The position numbers and the translations under genes were made by a program. A DNA stretch of 64,000 bases from Syngnathus acus (lineage: Eukaryota; Chordata; Actinopteri; Syngnathiformes; Syngnathidae): assembly GCF_901709675.1 (NCBI RefSeq), contig NC_051094.1, positions 6,227,001 to 6,291,000 of the forward strand, read 5' to 3'. Positions within the stretch are counted from its first letter, which is position 1, and each line of letters begins with the position of its first letter. A model generated the notes under the pieces. It was not told the origin of the DNA. It worked only from the letters and a program-made list of their open reading frames with translations, and made no database searches. Shown here one piece after another: positions 46,801-57,649 of the stretch.

Positions 46801-48140
46801 CAATTACTCGGCAGTTCAAAAATGTTTCATACCTTCGACTACAGCATCATGCACACTACATGCGAGCAGTTGTATTCACACTCATGCAAATAACATCACA
46901 CACACACCTTCTGTGCTGTCCTGCAGTCCTCTTGTGTTTGGTGTACCAGGATGTATCCCTCCCCGAATATTCTTACGGTCAACGTTTATGGACACAAAAC
47001 AAAACGCCTGGTGTCCTTATTACGAGCCGACCGAAGCTGCGGTTGTCACAGAAACCGACTTCCTCACAACATAGCTTGACGTGCCTGAACCCAACTGCAG
47101 TCTGATTTGACTGTCAAAAAGATGACTTACAAAACTGGACCTCCTCCGTTGACATGTTTACTGGTTTGGTGACGAAGCAGCGGTTGGTTCTTAATAAGTT
47201 GGCCAGAAGCACACAAAGACAGCAGTCTCTTTCAATTATTATGAAGGAGATACTTGTACAAAAATCTTTTGGAGTACTACTACTTGTTTATTTTTGTGAC
47301 TGTGCTTGTGTTTTTTTCCTTTTTATACATACCTTTTTTTGCAAGTAAATATTTGTAAGAGAAATCATAACTTTTAATCATGCTGAAAAGTGCATGGTTT
47401 TGTTATACTTTCATTTAAAGAGGAAAACAACTAAATGCATATTTCATCCTACTCCATGTCATGTTTTGATTGTAAGTTAGGACGTTTTTGTCTTTTTTTT
47501 TTTTTAATACACCTAAAATTGCTTTCATTTTTGTTAATACAAGACCAAAAATCAAAGGATGTGGCAAATTTAGAGAATAGATTACATACATATTTAACTT
47601 TAATAGACTTGAAAATTGTGAAAAATAATTGTAGCAACCAAAATGTTTTTTTGTTCCTAATACTATTTAAAATGTCACAGAATGTATGATGGTTTACTTT
47701 GTTTTCATTTTATACGAAAAGATAAATCTATGTGCAGCCCTCTGCTTTCATATATATGCAAATCTGCAATCTATTCATTTGAAATCATTAGGATACAGTT
47801 ATTGCTTCATGACAAATTAATGAGAATTTTATGTCACTATGCTGATGGGGTAGTTGTGAGAAGTTCCCAAAATAAATGGGCCCGTTTTCAACAACGGCCC
47901 AACTCTCTCAATGAATAAAAATTGTACAGTATGGCAAATACTGTCAATACTGGTTCAACTTTTTTTTTCTGTGTGTACATGTGTGTTATTGTTCATATGC
48001 TTGCCAGCTGCCATTACAAATTATGTATGTACTATAACTACTTTCAGTTAACATCAACCAGTCTAATTCTGAATGTCCTGGACAGATAAGATTAACATGG
48101 CAACAGAAAGAGGGCGAAATCTGATTGGAGGACAAAAAAC
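43890..48140. other. Region between slc23a2 and rassf2; possible long 3' UTR, no gene recognised
   Basis: AT-rich DNA with an A run at 45859-45881 and a fragment near 46297-46420 (CAGTGCCTTGAGATAAGACT..) of a widespread fish MITE with that start. A GGATGGATGGATG end piece near 46718 is a remnant of another common repeat. No coding or RNA gene was supported. Confidence 0.5.
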
Positions 48141-48149
48141 ATCTAAATA

Positions 48150-48489
48150 CAGTAATCCCTCGTTTATCGCGGATAATTGGTTCCAAAAACCACCTGCAAT
48201 AAGTGAAATCCGCGAAGTACGGTCACTAACATGAAGTACTGGGCAGGCTAACGAGTCAGCGGAAATATGCTAATTCGCGATCGTGCTAACACGCGAAAAT
48301 GGACTTCTAAAGGAATGTAAACGAACATTTGGAGCAATACTACACTGTCCTAAAGGTTAGACACGTGGTTCCTCAATTTATAAGTTTTATTTGGACTTTT
48401 AAATGTTTTTTTTTTAATTTGGGGGGGGGAAAAATCCACGATGTCGTGAAGCCGCGATAAACGAAACACGAAGTAGCGAGGGATCACTG
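48150..48489. mobile_element. pogo/Tigger-like MITE, copy 1
   Basis: A 340-bp element starts CAGTAATCCCTCGTTTATCG and ends CGAGGGATCACTG, flanked by TA on both sides as expected for a Tc1/mariner/pogo target duplication. There is no coding capacity. It lies about 400 bp upstream of the rassf2 promoter. A close copy is at 61489-61810. Confidence 0.85.
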
Positions 48490-48859
48490 TATGCGCGTAG
48501 GAAGCAGTTCAGTTACGTCATAATCACGCGACCGTGAGACTGGTGAGTAATTTAATACAATTTCATGGAGCAAATATTAAAATGTAGCTTGCAAATAACG
48601 GCGTTCCCGCACAACTATCTAATCTGTTTGGTTTATTAAAATCATTTAACTTAAAAGCTAAGCTAACTGAAAGCCACGTTACATGTTTTCTTCGACTCAT
48701 TTGACATTCATCTCAAGGAACCAGCGCTTAGTTTGTAAACCACGTGCTCCTTCCATAAAACAACAAAGGTGTGTGTGTGGAGGGTTCACTATTTGGCAGC
48801 TCGTCTCCTCCATTGTTCCAAGAGGCTTTCATTCAAGTGTGACCAAGTCTGGTGCACAA

Positions 48860-49130
48860 TAGACTCATTGGGGGGCCCCGCGCGTCGATTGGCTGCCAGG
48901 GAGGCGCGAGCGAGTTCCGCCGCCCTCCACGACAGATGCACTCGCTCTGTCCAAGTCTGAGCACCACAACGCGGGCAGACCGGAAAAAAAAAAGAAAAAA
49001 AAAGGCGATCGTGGGCGGACAAACCGAGGGGGGAGCTTCCTTCGGTTCAACCGGCGACTCGCACCAAAACGCATGTGAAAGGAACGGAGCGAATCTTTTG
49101 ACGCAGCCGACAACGTCGTCGTAGTTTGTG
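48860..49130 (+). promoter_or_regulatory. rassf2: rassf2 GC-rich promoter and non-coding exon 1 (inferred)
   Basis: A CpG-rich stretch with GGCCCCGCGCG, an inverted CCAAT (GATTGGC near 48887) and no TATA passes into sequence ending GTTTGTG before the donor GTAAGA at 49131. The next acceptor on this strand is the rassf2 exon at 51583. The transcription start is not fixed; 48900-48960 is plausible. Confidence 0.55.
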
Positions 49131-51582
49131 GTAAGATGCTCTTTAATGTCATCACTGCGGCATCCATTGTGTGCGTTGTATGATCGAGTGCTTTAAACGT
49201 GTTTTTTTTATTTTTATTTATTTTTTACCCTTACCATTTCATGTTTTAAATCATACGATGCGACAACTCGTTAAAGGGATGCTATCGTAGTGCAATCGTC
49301 ATTAAGTGTGGGCTGCGTCTAAAGCTTGGTGCGAGACCAAGGCTGACTGGTTATGTAATAATAAACAGTAAGGTTACAACTCCTCCTACGTAAGTTTAAA
49401 AAAATATATACTGGAAATTTTACTTAAAAATGTTCATGTTTATTATATATGAGCTATGTCGTTGATGCTTACTAGATGATTTTGAACCACCAAATGAAGT
49501 GAGTCAAGAGAATTACAAACCAACGACTCGAGAACAGGGATGTGACTTATTTAGCCAGCCCCTCTTGCACTTTGATGACATTTTCTCAGCCCCCCTCCCT
49601 CATACATGATGATACCCCTTGATAAGTTGCCGAGCAACACAATCGGGTTTGCAGAGCTATGATAGTAGTGATTGTATAGACTTGGAGAACCTAGATGAAT
49701 TTCTATGCACTTATTCACAAGACATGAGAGGCATCGTGGTTCAGTGGTATGCAATATAAGTTCAACGACATTGTGGTGCTGAGTTTCAAGTAGATTTGTG
49801 CTGCTGTGCTCGAATCTTTTTTTCATGACCTAATCTCTCTTTCAGTCATGCCTGCCAAGCTTTAAATGGCCCCTGCCATGTCTAATGAGAAGCAGAAGGA
49901 ATTATATTTTTGGTTCAATGTTTCTGGGTTGCTATGACACTAATGACAATAGAGGCGATCTGTAGAGTTGGGAGGGTTAAAGGGGTCGGTAGGAGGGTTT
50001 TAAAAGCTATTCATCTCACTAAAAAGAAAAACAAGCAGGCATGTGTGTTTGTCGTTTTGAAACCAGGGTGGAGGGGAGTTGGAGATTGTGGTCATGGGTT
50101 TTAATTACTCGGAACGAGTTGAGCTCTTTCACTATCACACAAAACGAGAGTGTTTGGATGAGTTAGGCAAAAAGTATGAATCGTATCTGCTTGTAGACAG
50201 GCTTCTGCTGAGGAGAAGTGGGTGATGTCGAAAAGTGGTAAAGTGTGCAGGAACCGACGACTGGCTGATGCCGTAATGAGCCACGAGGGAATTCACTCTC
50301 CAGAACTGTCCATTCAAACCTCTGATTTACCATCTCATCTCTCACGGAAGGGAGACATAGTCGAAGCAAACAATCGGAAACGTTTAACCTCTTCGCTATT
50401 TAGTGATGGCAATCTGAAAGAAAGCTTGCATGAAGCACATGCTTGACTTGTCAAGATGGCCTCGAGGTTAAAAAGCAGCCATCTTGAGCTGATCCTGTTG
50501 TTGAGGTCACATGAAGTATATCACTGTCTCAGTCCACAACCGCCCTTGGTCGCAGCTGCTCTATTCAAGTCACCTCCATTAATCACCTCCATTTTGTAGC
50601 TTGACGCCACCCGTTGAGGTGTGACATACCAAGACCTGAAATATTGATAGCCCCCAGATGAATGCTTTTTAATATTTAATCCAATTCCCATAATTGATTG
50701 ACAGGTTTAAATTATGTCGCATCTGTTTGTGTGTGTGGATAATCTGTGGGTGTGGGTGCTAATTCATCACCGTTAGATTGAGGAAATTTTGGCCCCGTGT
50801 CAGCTTCCTGTGTGGCTGGGCCAGCAAAGGAGGAAGTGATACAGCGGAAAGGGAGCACTTCCTTTATACGCTCTCGATTCCCTCTGACTGCTTGCTTTTG
50901 CTCTCTTGAGACAAGACTCACAAACACACACGCCTTCATAACCACAGTGCACTGAAGAGACGATTTCAGAGAAGGGACCCAAAATAGCGCCAGTACTAAT
51001 TTCCATTTCAAAAGAAAAATCGTGGCGTGCTCAGAATATTGCTTGTTAACACATGGCTGTTTTTTCTAGATCCATCGGTGGTGTTCACATCACAGAAGCG
51101 GGCTCACTTTCCGCTTTTGGTTGACAGGCAAACGTTAGGCTTGTGAGGGAATGAAAACCTTGTGATTTAGTCTCGACACCATATGGAGGATTCATCGGCT
51201 GCATCTCATGACAGCTGTTCAAACTATTCCCCTTTTTGACCTGTGCTGTGGAAAAAACATTTTGAAACATACTCATGCCAGCTTTCCACTAGACTGCAGT
51301 ATTTTAAGATCCTATGTCTTTAATTCTTCATCTGCTGGCTGCATGTGTCTTTGTGGGAGCAGCTGCAAGAAGAATTTGTCTTAGCAAGTTGCACATGTGT
51401 CCCTGCACCTGTTGAGCTTCTTTTTCTATGCTGGCTCGAACACACAGAAAATGCAGAGAAGGAAGTGACATGTTGAAATGAGCAGTGGAAGTCCAAGTTG
51501 CCAATCAATAAATCTTGTCTTTTGCTTCTTTTGTGCTCTTTGTCTGCTAATGATGGTGCACCTCTTTTGTTTCTGTCCTCAG
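49131..51582. other. rassf2: rassf2 intron 1; no gene recognised
   Basis: A 2.45 kb intron from the donor at 49131 to the acceptor at 51581-51582, with short unrelated frames only. Confidence 0.6.
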
Positions 51583-51603
51583 CTCCTCTCATGCAGCGTG
51601 ACC

Positions 51604-53775
51604 ATGGATGGCACTCACAATGGGGTTCAGGTCGGAGAGAACAAGTTCATCAGCAAGTAAGCCACTCATTTATGATGACAAAGGCTGGATTTACTGCATC
51701 TTAAAAGTGGCCAATTTTGATCCGTATTTGAGAAGATTCCAACCCTGAAAGCTTCCAATTCCACACAAGGTTCCTCTTGATGTAGCGTAAATCCAGCCAA
51801 AGATGCTCAAGCGGGGTGCTGAGCTGAGATATGACCATCTCTGTCTCCAGGGCAACGCTCCTCTCGCATTTGAAAACATACAACCTCTACTATGAAGGAC
51901 AGAATTTACAGCTCAGGCACAGAGAGGTCTGTATTGTCAGACATTTTACATTCGTGGCCCGACAGTCCTTCGATCCGGTGGTGAGTAATTGATTGATTTC
52001 CCCCTAACAGGAAGAGGGGGAGCTGATTGTAGAGGGCCTGCTGAACATCTTTTGGGGCCTGCGGCGACCAATCAGGTTGCAGATGCAGGACGACCACGAG
52101 CGTATCCGTCCCCCTCCCTCTTCTACGTCTTGGCACTCGGGTTGCATTCTGGACAGTCAAGGGTGAGAAGTGCACGCTGATCAGGTTACCAATCAATGAC
52201 CGGAAATGTTCACGTTGAAGGTCAATGCTGCCAAATGAATCATTGGTTGCAATAAATATACAGTCGAACAAAATTCTTATGTGTAAAATATTGCGTTTGA
52301 ATCATAAAATAACTATCATAGTTTATAATTTGAATCATTGACAAGTCATTTAAGAAAATGAATGAGAAATGTACAATGAGTAATTTGCGACTTCCTTACA
52401 GCTCCCCAAACAACGCAGCCGGTGAACAAAAGCCACCCGAGACTCCGCCCACTGTGGAAGTGACGGCGCCTGCCAACCAATCGGAAGACAACGGTGTGAT
52501 GGAGGAGCATGCTGAAGGTGAATGTCCTCATCAGCAGTCCGATGAAGAAACAACTGTGATGTGATTGCCTCCCTCCCGATGACCCAACAGAGGACAGTGA
52601 GAGCTCAGCTCAGCTCCTCAGAACCAAGAGCGACGCCGGGGTTCTAAGGCGCATCCACCGACGCTCCCCCAGCGACCAGAGGAAGATCCGACGCCATCGC
52701 TTCTCCATCAATGGACACTTCTACAACCACAAGGTGAGGAAGGCACAGCGATGGTTAATCTTTTGGCTTTGTGTTAAAACTCACCTCAAGATTCAACACT
52801 CACATGTCTGTCGTGTCGTATTCGTGTGTCTCAGACAGCCGTATTCACGCCTGCTTTCGGCTCGGTGACCAACGTTCGCATCAACAGCTGCATGACGACG
52901 CCTCAGGTGTTGAGAGTTCTCCTCAACAAGTTTAAGATTGAAAACAGCCCAGACGACTTTGCGCTCTACCTCGCGCATGCTAGTGGAGGTGAGCCGTAAG
53001 CACTCTCACTATACCCGCATTAGCCTCTTCTTTTTTCGATACACTTACGCCTCTCATAAAATTGACAAACATCCATTTCTATAGCACTTGTCGGCTGACT
53101 TTGAGTGATGTTGTACAGTACATTTGTTTTAGCGAGGTCCACTCTGAGTATGGGCTGCCAGTTCCCTGTTGTAAATCCTCCCAAATGCATTTAAAATTGC
53201 ACAATTGTGCGTGCGTGTGTTTTTTCAGAGCGAGTGAAGCTGAAGCGCAGTGACTTCCCTTTGGTTTGGAGAGTCATGCAGGGTCCGTGTGAGCAGGTGT
53301 GCAAACTGTTCCTCATGGAGCAAGACCTGGGAGAAGAAGTAACATATGATGTAAGCATCTCTACACACACACACACACACACACCACCGACAAGCCTGGC
53401 ATCTTTTCAGCTCACTCATGTGCGCGTGCTCTCCTCCACTCCACTAGGTGGCGCAGTATATCAAGTTTGAGATGCCGGTGCTGCAGAGCTTCATCACCAA
53501 GCTGAAGGAGGAGGAGGATAGAGAGGTGCAGAAGCTAAGAAGAAGGTATGAGAGGTTGTTTCCATTTACACTGTTTTATTAAAGAAGATAGTTTTTATCA
53601 CAATATCAACAAATAAAAAGGAACATGTGTTAATAACATTTTGTGACATGCATTTGTCAAAATATCCACCGATTTTCTTTGTTCATTACTGTTTGACTTG
53701 CGCAGGTACAACGTCTTGCGTTGTATCATCGAAAAGCAGCTCGGCTGTCTTCCGGAAGGCCCCGCATGTATGTGA
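51604..53775 (+). CDS. rassf2: rassf2, Ras association domain family member 2
   Basis: Tumour-suppressor scaffold that binds K-Ras through its RA domain and MST1/2 kinases through a C-terminal SARAH helix (Hippo-type signalling). Coding exons: 51604-51656, 51851-51926, 52011-52162, 52402-52517, 52591-52733, 52835-52988, 53229-53350, 53448-53545 and 53706-53775; 984 nt, 327 residues (human 326), all in phase. The start CGTGACCATGG is an ideal Kozak site in an exon beginning at 51583. Conserved blocks: [58 protein letters not shown]. The RA domain is about residues 180-270 ([16 protein letters not shown] .. [18 protein letters not shown]); SARAH about 275-322 ([15 protein letters not shown]). 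The middle part, about residues 95-150, is the least conserved, as usual. It is tightly packed, with introns of 73-317 nt. Confidence 0.97.
53441..53456 (+). promoter_or_regulatory. CTCF-like motif across a rassf2 splice acceptor
   Basis: CCACTAGGTGGCGCAG fits the CTCF core very well. It contains the AG acceptor at 53446-53447 of rassf2 exon 53448-53545. Coding and splice constraints explain part of it, so occupancy must be tested. Confidence 0.4.
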
Positions 53776-55250
53776 ACACCAGCTGCCACCAGCATCACGT
53801 TAAACGTGTCGGACGACTCCAAGCTTCAAACGCACAAGACACGAAGCGAGGACGCCATCTCGATGTGTGCGCTTTGGATGACGGAGACAGAAGGTTACAT
53901 TGGCCAGTCATCCGTTTTCTATTGTCCTCGTTCGGGTCACAAGTGAGCTGGAGACTGTACCCGCCAGCTGACTTTGGGTCACACCCTGGACTGTCACGAG
54001 ACACCTTTTGACAAACAAACGTTGACTTTCAATTGAGAGGCCTTAATGACCCTGCCTGACCTCTCAACTGCGACCAAGACTTTTTAGCCACTCGGCCATT
54101 GTGCTCTCCGCATTGATTGTCTCATGTTAAAAGTTCATTTAAAGCACAAGCATCAGGTCATGCTTTTAGTCAAGTGCCTGCGAAAAAACCTCACCAAGCA
54201 CAAACAAATAACTTTTTTCCTCAAAGTAAAAATTAGACAGCGAGAACAAAGGCCCTCCTTTTGTGTCCACGATGCACTGGGATCCTTTTTGTCCCCTACT
54301 ACGAGTGGTCAAGTGGTTCAGCCTCAACTCACAGGTACGTCTACAAATCATCATTGGTCACAGACAACGCACATCCCACATAAAGGATATGAATGTCATG
54401 TTGATATATTGAAAGCACAGCAAAAAGACTTTAACACAACTCAAGACTGCTTGTGTGCGCCATCCACACAACTTACACGCCGCGCTCGAGTGGAAGTAGG
54501 TCAGTGAGAGTGTCGAGCGGCACACAGACAGGCGACGTCATGTTGTGTCGTCTGGCACCGAATTAATATCGGCTCACCTCGGCAACGCTGCAAAGAGGCG
54601 TCCGCTGCACTCACTGTTACTCACATAGGATGTCTTTTAGCGATCTTGTCGTTTTCTTCATGAGCCGTCGTGTACTGTGTAGTACTTCCAGCTTTCCATG
54701 CCAATGTTTGTATGTCATTCTGAGAATGTGCATGCTTTTGTTTTCGACTTCTTTTGACTGCTTTTTTTTTTGTACGACTTCTTCAGAAGTTATGAAATAA
54801 TGTGAACAACTCGTGAAAATGAAGGGCTGCTGGTGTTGAATAATGATTGTAATTTAATTAAAATGAAATTGGAGAAAGATAAGACAAACATGGGTGGTTA
54901 AAATATGTTGATACTGTATTTCTGCAAATAGTGGGGTGCGTTATCCATCATCCTTGCATTTTCTGTAGCGCAGTGGTTATGCCATAAGTGTTCATTGAAA
55001 GTCAGGCAATGATTTGATTCCTAAAAAGTATATTTAATGTTGTTATAAGCCATAATATCAAGCACAGTGGGCCGGATGAAAGGCCAAGCTGCCCGTACAT
55101 GGCCCACGGGCCGTACTTTGCCCACCACTCATCTAACATTCCTCAAACTGACAGCAATATCCTCTTAGTCAAGCACATAAGATGTTTTACTTGCCTTATT
55201 GGAGCATTGATTCAAAATTAGATCATCAGGTGTTCAAGTCCGAAACAGAT
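53776..55250. other. rassf2 3' UTR and spacer to the prion-family gene
   Basis: The rassf2 3' end is not clear; ATTAAA near 54858 is one candidate. 53905-54005 contains a fragment of the common fish repeat (CCGTTTTCTATTGTCCTCG .. GGTCACACCCTGGACTGTC). 55065-55135 resembles an hAT end (GGGCCGTACTTTGCCCACC). No other gene is seen. Confidence 0.45.
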
Positions 55251-55264
55251 TACCACTCAGCCAG

Positions 55265-55435
55265 CCAATGACAGACGTGATAATGATCCCCTCGACGGGA
55301 TCATCTGAAGGAGAAGTGGCTGACACTGAAACACTGAAACAAACAGCGACACACATACACACAATTGGTGCTTTTCAGCTACTGGAGGAGAGAAACACAA
55401 GAAGGGTTTTGATTTCTTGACAAAACACCAAGCAG
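55265..55435 (+). promoter_or_regulatory. Candidate promoter and non-coding exon 1 of the prion-family gene
   Basis: CCAAT at 55265-55269 and a perfect 8-bp inverted repeat (ATGATCCC/GGGATCAT, 55283-55304) precede a stretch ending ACCAAGCAG at a strong donor GTAAGA (55436). The coding exon's acceptor is at 56413-56414, giving a 979-nt intron. A non-coding first exon followed by a single coding exon is usual for prion-family genes. Inferred from structure only. Confidence 0.45.
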
Positions 55436-56425
55436 GTAAGAACACCTTTTAGTATTTGAATAGTGTGGGGGAACTCGTATAATTCACTAGTTCAGTTTTT
55501 GTTGTAATTTGATGATTAGTCAATGAAATCCCAAATTTATCTTGAAAAATTACAATAGCAGAATGATCGAAATTATTTTTCATATAGGAATTGGTCTTCT
55601 AAATGAATCTACTAATATACTACTAAATATTATGAAGAAAATATTTCTAGATTCCTGTTTTGAGATGAGCCTTGGAAAAAATATTAAGATACCACTGCAA
55701 AAGTATTTTATTTATTTTTTTAAGAAAAAAACCATTTTGTCAGCAGCACCGGCCACAAAGTCATTTTTAATGTTAATGTCCACGTATTTGTCCTGTTCAA
55801 TTTTGCAGTGGTCTCGTCAGTTGTTCCCAGAGTGTGTCTATTTTGATTACAAAATTTTTAGATGTTGATTGACTACATTTTGGCACATTTTGGTGTGCGT
55901 CATCGATTCAGATTACATCACATTTGTTTGTGTTAGAAAGTTCTCGCCTTGTCATGACTGACCTACACTAATTGGATTATTACCAGTTTAAATTAGGAAC
56001 AAGTCTGTGAGTGGGTGAATGATAGAACAAAATGTCACTCAGTTTTCACTTGTCTTCCTGCTCTTATCAATAATTTTAGATTGTAACAGGCAACATTATT
56101 TGGATTACGAACATTGTTGACATCTTTATATGTCATAGCACAGGGGCACTGAGCAGAAAGCAATGTTAGGAACTGAGGATTATGAAAGCTTCCATAAAAA
56201 GTGCGTCTCCATTTAGAAGGATTAAGAGGAGGAGCTCTTCAATAATCGGCATGGTAAAAATAACAAAGCTGTGCTCAGAACATCTTGTGTGTGTCTATTT
56301 CTGACCTAAGTCAAATGAACTTTTTCTAAATTAGGGGTCATTCATTTATTCATTATTATGGGTATGATATGCCTAACTACAGACTTTATTTTTCAATGTA
56401 CTGTGTTGTTGCAGGTGAACCAATC

Positions 56426-56887
56426 ATGTTCCGGCTACAAAAAGTGACCCTGACGGTGACCCTGTGTGTGCTGCTCTTAGCCTCTCTGACCCCTAGCTCG
56501 GAGGCCCGTCGTGGCGGAGGCTTCAGGGGGGGCTTTGGTGGCCGGAGGCCATCCTATAGACCGGCCCCTCCCAGGAGCAGTGGGCCCAGTGCGGGTAAAG
56601 TAGCCGGCGCCGCAGCGGCGGGGGCCATCGGAGGAGCCATGCTGGGCTCCGCCTTGAGCCGCCCCGGTTATGGGTACGGCGGAGGGTACGGAGGCTATGG
56701 GGGATATGGGGGCTACGGAGGAGGTTACGGCTACCCGCGACACAGTGGTGGCTATGGACCCGGTCCTGCATACGAGCCAGAGGGCTCTGGAGATATGGAG
56801 TACTACACCGGAGCGTCCAGTGGGCCCATCTACAACAGCATCATCGTTGTGATCGGCTCTCTGCTCTCTCTTGTCTTCATGATGTGA
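56426..56887 (+). CDS. Prion-family protein (PrP-like/Shadoo-like), GPI-anchored
   Basis: A single coding exon of 153 codons follows an acceptor (TTGTTGCAG) at 56414. Layout: signal peptide about 1-27 (MFRLQKVTLTVTLCVLLLAS); an RGG-type basic stretch 28-45; Pro/Ser-rich segment; hydrophobic tract 58-77 (KVAGAAAAGAIGGAMLGSAL) running into SRPG; Gly-Tyr repeats about 80-103; an acidic segment; and a hydrophobic tail 138-153 typical of a GPI signal. The tract resembles the PrP core AGAAAAGAVVGGLGG and MLGSAMSRP. There is no cysteine after the signal peptide, no N-glycosylation sequon and no room for the globular PrP domain, so in layout it is closer to Shadoo. Its place beside rassf2 and slc23a2 mirrors the PRNP locus. 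Known fish relatives are called PrP-like, PrP-related-3 or Shadoo2; I could not decide which. Confidence 0.88.
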   Translation: MFRLQKVTLTVTLCVLLLASLTPSSEARRGGGFRGGFGGRRPSYRPAPPRSSGPSAGKVAGAAAAGAIGGAMLGSALSRPGYGYGGGYGGYGGYGGYGGGYGYPRHSGGYGPGPAYEPEGSGDMEYYTGASSGPIYNSIIVVIGSLLSLVFMM

Positions 56888-57400
56888 AGCTGGCACAAAG
56901 TCGCACCTACGGCACAAACCTTGGAACTTTTAATGGGCCACGTCTGCACTGAACCACCTCTGAAGACTGGAGGAGCTTGACACAGGAACTAGTCTGCACC
57001 AAAGTCTGTTCATATGGTTACAGCAGCAGACAACTGTGCTTTGTACACATGTATACTGTATGTATTCAAATGAAAAGACACACAAAACAGTCCCAATGCT
57101 ACTATAGTTCAAATTACATGAGCCAGCACTTTTGCTCAGTCAATCATAGGGGTCTTATTTGAGCACTTTAATGAAAGTGTTAGTGCGCTGAGTTTATATT
57201 CAGTAATTGAATTAGATGTGTAGTGATCCTGAGTAAATCTCAGGATCGGAGGAATAAATACGTTTTATTCAGCCAATCAGTACAATGCTTGTTCATAATG
57301 AATTTTTTATAGTGTGAACATGCTTTTATTTGGCTGACTGTTATGACAATTGTGCTTTACTGTTGTATATTGTTCCACAATTAAAGCCAAATTACAATCA
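56888..57400 (+). other. 3' UTR of the prion-family gene
   Basis: AATAAA at 57253-57258 and an ATTAAA near 57380 are both suitable polyadenylation signals. The end is therefore near 57275 or 57400. Confidence 0.6.
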
Positions 57401-57627
57401 ATGAGGTTTTACCATGTTCTGTTGTATTTGTGTTCTTTTGCATATACTACACATCAACAACAAAAATCATTAATGATTGAAAAAATAATTCATTCGGAAA
57501 TATTTCTGTTTCCATTGATATGATTGTAATTTGGGCTATTAATATAATTCCGTTTTTGGGCAGCAGAGGGAGACAGAGATTTGCTATTATCGTTGCCTTG
57601 TCCAATCGCGTTATTAATGCTTTGGTG

Positions 57628-57643
57628 CCGCCAGGGGGCGCTG
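57628..57643 (+). promoter_or_regulatory. CTCF-like motif downstream of the prion-family gene
   Basis: CCGCCAGGGGGCGCTG is a near-optimal match to the CTCF core. It lies about 740 bp past the stop codon, at the right edge of the gene cluster. Confidence 0.5.
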
Positions 57644-57649
57644 CGGAAG

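Noticed and set aside
49735-49800. tRNA-Gly-like start (GCATCGTGGTTCAGTGGTA)
   Set aside because: Resembles the 5' part of a tRNA-Gly with an A-box, but there is no matching anticodon arm, B-box or acceptor-stem pairing; perhaps a decayed tRNA-derived repeat.
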